A stretch of DNA of 64,000 bases from Liolophura sinensis (Eukaryota; Mollusca; Polyplacophora; Chitonida; Chitonidae), in contig NC_088297.1 in the NCBI RefSeq assembly GCF_032854445.1, positions 13,625,039 to 13,689,038 of the forward strand. Direction: 5' to 3'. Made by a program: the position numbers and the translations under genes. Of this stretch, positions 46,301 through 55,300 are shown in pieces (within the stretch, counting starts at the first letter, position 1; each line of letters begins with the position of its first letter). Below the pieces are notes generated by a model. The model saw only the letters and a list, made by a program, of their open reading frames with translations, had not been told where the DNA came from and ran no database searches.

Positions 46301-49300
46301 TCCACAAATGCCTCAGATTTGGCTTATATGTTATTGCTTGTTTCCTATCAAGCCACATCCCATACATGTGTCCGATCGTTTGGACCTGCCGGTTGTGCTA
46401 CATAGTCGACCATCCATCCGTTCCTAGAGATTGAACACGAACGTTATGGATCCTACATTAAGGCACCACTTGTCTGATCCGCCGTCCGACTTATGAGCTC
46501 TTCCCTAAGCTGTGATTGGAGTTCTGCCATGTCTACTGCCTCAGCTCCCCATCCGAATTTATACGACATTTAGCTGCCCTAAGCATTCGATTATCTTCAT
46601 TGAGCAACCCTAATTAAGCCAAAGGTATATTTCAGTTGCAATGGCTTGTTTTTGGTGCGTATCCAGCCATTTTGGATTCTGCCAGTTCCAGTGTCTCCTG
46701 AACCTTCACTTATTGATTTATTTATTTATTTGATTGGTGTTTTTCGCCATTCTCAAGAATATTTCACTTATACGACGGCGGCCAGCATTATGGTGGGTGG
46801 AAACTGGGCAGAGCCCGGGGGAAACCCCACGACCATCCGCAGCTTCCTGCAGACCTTCCTACATATGGCCGGAGAGGAAGCCAGCATGAGCTGGACTTGA
46901 TCTCACAGTGACCGCATTGGTGAGAGACTCCTGGGTCATTACGCTGCGTTAGCGCGCTAACCAACTGAGCCACGGAGGCCCCTCACTTATTGAACTGAGA
47001 TTGTGAACACCCTGTGCAAAATTCCTGGTATTCATCAAAGAAGAGAAACTTAAAATCATTCCTTTCATTTTTTTCAGGAGATGATCCTTGACAAAGTGGA
47101 AGACAAAAATGTTCCCCGCTTTTTGGTTTATGACATCATCAAATTTGAGGTAACCTTTTCCCCGAGAGCTGTATGTCATAGTGGTCAGTTGTCAAGACTT
47201 TATTTAAGTCATTTATTATATTAAAACTAGATTTGTAGTTCCACATCAGCATGTACAATGTAGCTGGAAGGCTAGGAACCGAAACTATGTCCCATGTTGC
47301 TATTTTTAGTTGGGGGTGGTGGTGGGATGAGAGGAGGTGGAAGAAGGATAGTGGGGTGAGGGGTTTGAGATCAAACTCTTTTGTCCCTAAAGGTTAAAAA
47401 GTCCTGCTGTATGATGTGACTTGTCAACAAGAGTTGTCTGTTAACAGTACTGACATGAATTTACAGGTCACCTGTCTTGCCGTGTTACAGAGGCTCAAAT
47501 GAATATCAATGCAACACTTCTGTTTTTGCAATACTTCGCACGACAATGCTGTGATTTTTTATAGTATCAAGGGATGGCCAAGAGCAAAACTCTACACCAG
47601 TGTACATTCCATTCCCCAAAACCAAAGTATTGTCAATTTCAAGCCTATTCACCATTTTGACCCATCAGACAGGTGTGGTCGTATCTGTAGTATTCAGTGA
47701 TCTGTAAGGCCTTCCGTGGTAATCCTTACACTCAGGTGTACAAAACGTCACTTATACAGTTCTGTCAAAAACCACATCCATGTCACAGATGCCATAAAAG
47801 CCAAGAAGGGGGCGCCATCTGTATGCTCGATGCCGGCATGACCCTTAGAGCTGTTGCCAGAGCCCTTAACATTAATGTGTTAACGATTGTTCGTCTCAGA
47901 AAACATCATGAAGAACTTGGCATGGCAGTTAATGGCCTGTATGCCCGCCGACTGTGTGTAATGCCCCCCGACCAAGATGGTCACATTTGCCTCCTCCACC
48001 CCCACAACTGTTTCAGGCCCAGCCACTGCCACAGCAAATGAAACAGTTGGGCTCCATAATAACCGGATTCCGCTCAAATGGGTCAGAATCGCCTCAGTGA
48101 AACAAATTGGCGAGCCCGTAGATTCCAGGGTATAGACCTTACACCTGCACGATGCCAGAGTCAGTGCCACTAATTTAGCATTCATGTTCGTTGATCTGTG
48201 GCACGATGGCAGCATGTTTTGTTTTCACGTGAATTTTGTTTTGTCAACGCCTCCATCGTGCGTAGGGTGCAATACAGTGGTGGTTGCCCCATTTGTGCGT
48301 TGCCATGGGGTAACATTTCAGCATGACACAGCCCGTCCCCATGTTGCTGCTGTATGCAGAACATTTCTCCAGGTCGCAACGTTAAACCGCTCATCTGGCC
48401 AGCGTATTCACCTGATCCGTCCCCAATTAAACACCCGTGGGGGCTGTCCTTGACCTGCGTGTTTGTTGGTGATATCCAGTTCTGGGCAATATCGCGGAGC
48501 TGTGTTTAGCCCTCAAACAGTAGTGGGAAAACATTACGCAAGTCACAATTGACCATTTCATTAGGTCTATGCATCGACAGTATGTAGCAGTGCAGGAGGC
48601 AAACGGCAGACATACTTGGTACTGAAGTGTGGAATTTCCCGAACTCACCCCACCCTAACCTGCCTTAGCGTTACCATCGGTTGTCCGTTTCCATCAGTTA
48701 TGAAAATGTATTGCTAAGTGTCCATTTTGTGCCTACTCGAAAAATGGCATTAAAAGGATTTGATAATGCAGTCAATTTTATCAAAATTTGGGTGTTGCTT
48801 TATATTTTTATTCAGTTTAGTTACCTAACATTTCTGACAGGTCACATAGTACAGGTGGTTTTTTAAGGTTTTTTTACCTTTAGCGATAGAATATTTCAAA
48901 CCAAAGACTCTCCCGTTGGCCCTAATCAGTGAGAAAGGTCGTTTGAATCCAGATAATATTTGAATCTGGCTTGATGTCAGATTTGAGAGTTATCAGATGG
49001 TTCTCTTGCAAGTTTTGTGGTTGACTTCAAGCCAGTTTGGTTTCCAGAAAACTTTGGCTTGTTGTTTCCTGTTGGACCAGCTAGGATATTCAGATTATAA
49101 CTTGATTAAAACTCTAACTTGAAAGATGAATGTACACAGTGATGTTTTATTCTCTTTACACATCGGTTAAAAGTTTCTTGTTTGGGGGTAACTCTACTTG
49201 AAAACCATTGAACCTACCCTTAAGATTTTTGTTTTCAAGTGAATTGAGCATTTAAACCTTTGAATTGTTTTTTGTTTAAAGCTTCCTAAAGTGGAGAAAT

Positions 49301-52300
49301 TTCTCATCAAATGTGCGTGTAAATCTGTATTAATTAACTTGAATATTAATTTAGAACTTAATAAATCCTGGATGGATACTTTAATAATAATCTCTGGAAT
49401 AAGATTCACATATAATACACATAAAAGTAACTAGTCAAAACAGATACGAAAAACGAATGTGCCTACCAAAAATTTCAAAATTTTACAAAATTTTGTTTCC
49501 CCATGCAAAGAAATGTTTAAATTATGCTTTAATTGTATGAATAATTGATCTACAGGGTCTAGATGTAGGAGGCACAGACTTTGAACGACGTCTTCTCTGC
49601 ATCCAGAAAGAGATCATTGGGCCACGATATGCAAAGATGCAGAAAGGTTTGCTGGACAAGTCACGCGAGACATTCAGTGTCCGTGCAAAACCCTTCTGGG
49701 ATGTCAGTCTGTCACGGAAGGTAAGTTTGGCCGTACATGTTGACTCTTGTATCTGGTACATTTATGAGCCGTTATGAGGTCTTGTTTTGGCAAGCAATGC
49801 GAAGAATTTGGCTGAAGGACATTCTTTCTATCAGGATTGGTCAGAACATTGGCATTGATTGATACTGATAAACAGTGCTGTCAAATTTGTCAGGACATTG
49901 GCAGTGATTGATTGTGGTGAACAGTGCTGTCAGATTTGTCAGAACATTGGCAGTGATTGATAGTGGTAAACAGTGCTGTCTGTCAGATTTGTCAGAATAT
50001 TGGCAGTGATTTATAGTGGTAAACAGTGCTGTCTGTCAGATTTGTCAGAACATTGGCAGTGATTCATAGTGGTAAAGAGTGCTGTCTGTCAGATTTGTCA
50101 GAACATTGGCAGTGATTTATAGTGGTCAACAGTGCTGTCTGTCAGATTTGTAAGGACATTGGCAGTGATTTATAGTGTTCAACAGTGCTGTCTGTCAGAT
50201 TTGTCAGAACATTTGCAGTGATTTATAGTGGTCAACAGTGCTGTCTGTCAGATTTGTCAGGACATTGGCAATGATTGATAGTGGTAAAGAGTGCTGTCTG
50301 TCAGATTTATCAGAACAATGGCAGTCATTGATAGTGCTGTATGTCAGATTTGTCAGGACATTGGCATTGATTTATAGTGGTAAACAGTGCTGTTTGTCAG
50401 ATTTGTCAGGACATTGGCAGTGATTCATAGTGGTAAACAGTGCTGTCTGTCAGATTTGTCAGAACATTGGCAGTGATTTATAGTGGTAAAGAGTGCTGTC
50501 TGTCAGATTTGTCAGCACATTGGCAGTCATTAATAGTGGTAAACAGTCCTGTCTGTCAGATTTGTCAGGACATTGGCAGTGATTGATAGGGGTAAACAGT
50601 GCTGTCTGTCAGATTTGTCAGGACATTGGCAGTGATTCATAGTGGTAAACAGTGCTGTCTGTCAGATTTGTCAGGACATTGGCAGTGATTCATAGTGGTA
50701 AACAGTGCTGTCTGTCAGATTTGTCAGAACATTGGCAGTGATTTATAGTGGTAAAGAGTGCTGTCTGTCAGATTTGTCAGCACATTGGCAGTCATTAATA
50801 GTGGTAAACAGTCCTGTCTGTCAGATTTGTCAGGACATTGGCAGTGATTGATAGTGGTAAAGAGTGCTGTCTGTCAGATTTGTCAGGACATTGGCAGTGA
50901 TTGATAGTGGTAAACAGTGCTGTCTGTCAGATTTGTCAAGACATTGGCAGTGATTGATAGTGGTAAACAGTGCTGTCTGTCAGATTTGTCAGAACATTGG
51001 CAGTGATTTATAGTGGTAAACAGTGCTGTCAGATTTGTCAGGACATTGGCAATGATTGATAGTGGTAAAGAGTGCTGTCTGTCAGATTTGTCAGGACATT
51101 GGCATTGATTGATAGGGGTAAACAGTGCTGTCTGTCAGATTTGTCAGAACATTGGCAGTGATTTATAGTGGTAAACAGTGCTGTCAGATTTGTCAGGACA
51201 TTGGCAATGATTGATAGTGGTAAAGAGTGCTGTCTGGCAGATTTGTCAGCACATTGGCAGTGATTGATAGGGGTAAACAGTGCTGTCTGTCAGATTTGTC
51301 AGAACATTGGCAGTGATTTATAGTGGTAAACAGTGCTGTCTTTTGTGGTCTTATTTGAAGTTCAGTGGAGACCACTGACCTTATACAAATGTGGCTTACA
51401 TGTATATCACATATGGGGGCCCTCATGGCTCAGTTGGTAATGACCCAGGAGCCTCTCACCAATGCGGTCACTGTGAGTTCAAGCCCAGCTCATGCTGGCT
51501 TCCTCTCCGGCTGTAGGTGGGAAGGTCTGCAAGCAACCTGCGGATGGTCGTGGGTTTCCACCGGGCTCTGCCCGGTTTGACCTTCCAAAATGTGGCCGCT
51601 ATCTTATAAGTGAAATATTCCTGAGTACGGCGCAAAACACCAATCAAATAAATAAATTAATTAATTAGAGAATCATATCTTTGTATGACACCTTCAATCA
51701 TTCTACTGTATTTTGGTTTAGAGGTCAATATTTGAATGTATCACATGACTTGAACACCAGACGAGCTGCCAGGGCTCTCTGTTTGCCTTGTTTGTGAATT
51801 GTTAAGACCCTTGTCCTTGTAGTAATGAATTAGCGTTCACAAATTACACATGTAGATATTTGTGGATGTGTATGTACAAGATACTAAAGATGACATATAA
51901 ATTTACGAGAGATCAACGTAATAATTTGTGGTCAAAGTCTTGCACAATTTTTTGTTCGTGTATTTGTTTTGTTTTTGTTTTTTTTTTTGTGAATAATTTT
52001 GACTCTTACACTGTGGTGGGCTGCTTTACGGGAAGATTTTGTTGTTGTTGGTTGTGTTAGAGCTAGTGATACTGCTTGTTCTTGGTTGTGGGGTGCATTT
52101 CGAAACTGCTGATACAGGGCTGTCAAAAGCAATTTGATTGATTATTTAATTGATGTTTTATGCCGTACTCAAGAATATTTCACTTATACGATGGCGGCCA
52201 GCATTATGGTGGGAGGAAAACCCCACGACCATCAGCAGGTTACTGGCAGACCCACCCACGTTCAGCGTACCAGTATATTAAATATGAACTAAAACTGCTG

Positions 52301-55300
52301 CTTTTATACTTTGACTTTAGCTAAATGTAATATATGACTTAATACCAGTATTAGCTAATACACTTTTGAACAACTGGGCCCTGGAGATATCCTGATATCA
52401 TTTTACAGGGTTTTTATTCTTCACATAGGTCCATTTTAGTTTTATGTGCTTAACAGTATGAGCCTTCACTTTGTTGGTCACCATTAAATTGGTTTGACTT
52501 GTTTTTTTTGACTTTTTAGGGATTTTTTTTATGAAAAGCCATACTGGCCATACTTATTCTGACGCCAGCGTTTTATGTTGCAGCGTATGACTGCATGCCA
52601 TTAATTTAACCCATTATGTCACATAACATTTACTCTACTGTAAAAATATTTATTGTTGTACTATTCCAGAGAACCTACCTGGATGTATAAATTGCTGCTT
52701 CCTATATGCAGGGGCCTCTGTGACTCAGTTGGTTAGCGCTTGCGCAAAGTAATGACCCAGAAGCCTCTCACTAATGCAGTCACTGTGTGCAGCTCATGCT
52801 GGCTTCCTCTCTGGCCATACTTGGAAAGGTCTACCAGCAACTTGCGGATTGTCGTGGTTTTTCCCCGGGATCTGACCAGTTTCCTCCCACCATAATGCTG
52901 GCTGCCGTTGTATAAGTGAAATATTCTTGAGTACGGCGTAAAACACCAATCAAACAAATAAATAAATCCCTATATGCAAGCTGAACCTAAGCCTCTGAAA
53001 GCTCTAACTGCCCATGGTTGAACATTTCTTAAGTACAGCATTAAACATCAATCAAATTAACTAATATTGGGTACTTTCTTGTGAGACTGAATGTGCCAAT
53101 GAAACCTTGCTGTTCTCGTATTTTCAGCTTCTAGATGGAAGTTTTGCCAAAGAAGTCAGCCATGAAGTGGATGGTTTGATTTTTCAACCTGTCAAAGAGG
53201 TTTGTTTTAATTGTCTCAAGGTGCATCAAGAGCTGTTTTATATATGGCTAATTCATGTATGATGTGCACAGTCTTAGTGACATTCACAAAAGATCACTTG
53301 TCTTCCACCATTTGTGATGGGCATATCTGTATGCGAAAGTTATTTATTTGATTTGGAGTTTTATGCTATACTCAAGAATATTTCACTTATTTGATGGCGG
53401 TCAACAATATGGTGAGAGGAAGCCAGGCAACAGCGCGAGGGAAACTCGCGATCACCCGCAGGTTGCTGGCAGGTCTTCCGACGCACGTTACAGATACCAT
53501 ATACATTTTATCTGGATTTTGTATTTATAAAAGCGACACGGGCTTCATCTCGTGTTGATTGTATGAAATGTATGCAAAAGGTATGCAAAATGTATGCGAA
53601 AGTTAGTCAGTATTAAACTTGCCAAAGATTATGCTGGGCAGTCTGGATTCCTTACCCATGAAATTGACTGCCTGGTACAACAAAACCAAACAACAACAAA
53701 AATAAAAAGAACAATAAATATGTTCATAAACTCCACTTCTTCTCCCCCTTGAAACTGACCACCATGGTATTGCAAAATAAAACCAAACAGCAAAAAAAAA
53801 ACAACAAAAAAACCCCAAAACAAACAAGAGAAAACGAAATAGATCAATAGATCCACAATAGTGCACATATGAAACTGACAAACTTGTCAAGTATGCATTA
53901 GCATAAGGAACTCAAACTCAAATAACCATATAACTCAGCTGAACTAAAAAAACCATTGGATTTGTACATAATTTTGGTTGTAGAAAAATTTTCAATCACA
54001 TTAATGGTATTTGAAACGTGACCTAGGCTTTACATCATGCAGCTGTTTAACATAAGCTTAAATTTATTTATTCATTTGATTGGTGTTTTACGCTGTACTC
54101 AAGAATATTTCACTTACATGATGGCGGCCAGCATCATGGTGGGAGAAAACCGGGCAGAGCCCGGCGGAAACCCACGACCATCCGCAGGTTGCTGACAGAC
54201 CTTCCCACGTACAGAACATAAGTTTAAAAGAAGCATGTATACATGTATCTTGTGTTTCAGTCGTATGTTCCTGGCAGATGCTCAGACATGCTGAAATGGA
54301 AACCGCCAACTCTTAACTCGGTGGACTTCAAGTTACAGATACGGAAAGAGTCAAGACTTGGGTAAGAATTAACCCTATTTTTAATTGTTTATTTATTTAA
54401 AGGGGTTTTATAAATGATTTTTTTTTGATGTTTGTGAATGAGATCAAATTATCTGCATTTACCAAGAATATAGCACAGATCATATTGGCGGTCGGTACTG
54501 ACGTACCTGTACAATTTGTAACATCAAGATGGTTTAAAGTTTGAAAAATTTATACTGCGACCTGCTAATATAAATTTTATGAACTTTATTACTGATTTTA
54601 AAAGATTAGAAAGTGCACTGACAAGGCTGATATTTTGTGAAAGGTAATTATTTGAACTGTTCTGAAACGAGAACATAAATTTCAGTGGATTTGCATAGAT
54701 CGATTTTTGGGGCAAAAATCTCTGGAATAGCATCTTGAACACTGCTGTAATTGCTCAACATTTCGCATGTTTGCAAGGGTGTTTATTCAAGCATATTCTG
54801 TGGGCACTATTCTTTGTGGACTGATAAAATTATACTTTTTGTGAAGCCTGAAATTGGCCAATCCAACCAATGTAGTTTTGTGCCCAAAATCAAATTAAGG
54901 AATATGCATAATTGCACTGAAGATTGTGCTAACAGGCTCCGTGTATATTGAATATTGTACTCCGAATCTCAGTATTTCCACCATGTCCACTGGCACTGGT
55001 CCAAAGCGATTAAGGTATAAGTAGCAGTATTCTGGCAAAATTATTTTCAAGATTTGATAATGAAAGAGTGTGTACAAAGTAATTGCTGAAAATGTGCAAA
55101 TTGTGTAGTTTTATTTATCTTTTTCTGTATTGTTTAGCTGAAATGACTTTTTTCATGTCAGTAATGGTTAATACTGCCTGGAAGTCATTAGGTGAAAAAA
55201 AAATTTCACTTTTTATATATGATTTGTGAAAATATTATGATTTGTGAGATTATGAGCATCATGTCCACACATAATGCATATCTTTCTTACCTCTAGTTTT

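Noticed and set aside
49850-51345. CRISPR-like regular array
   Set aside because: Units are contiguous 53-bp repeats with no unique spacers, inside a eukaryotic intron.
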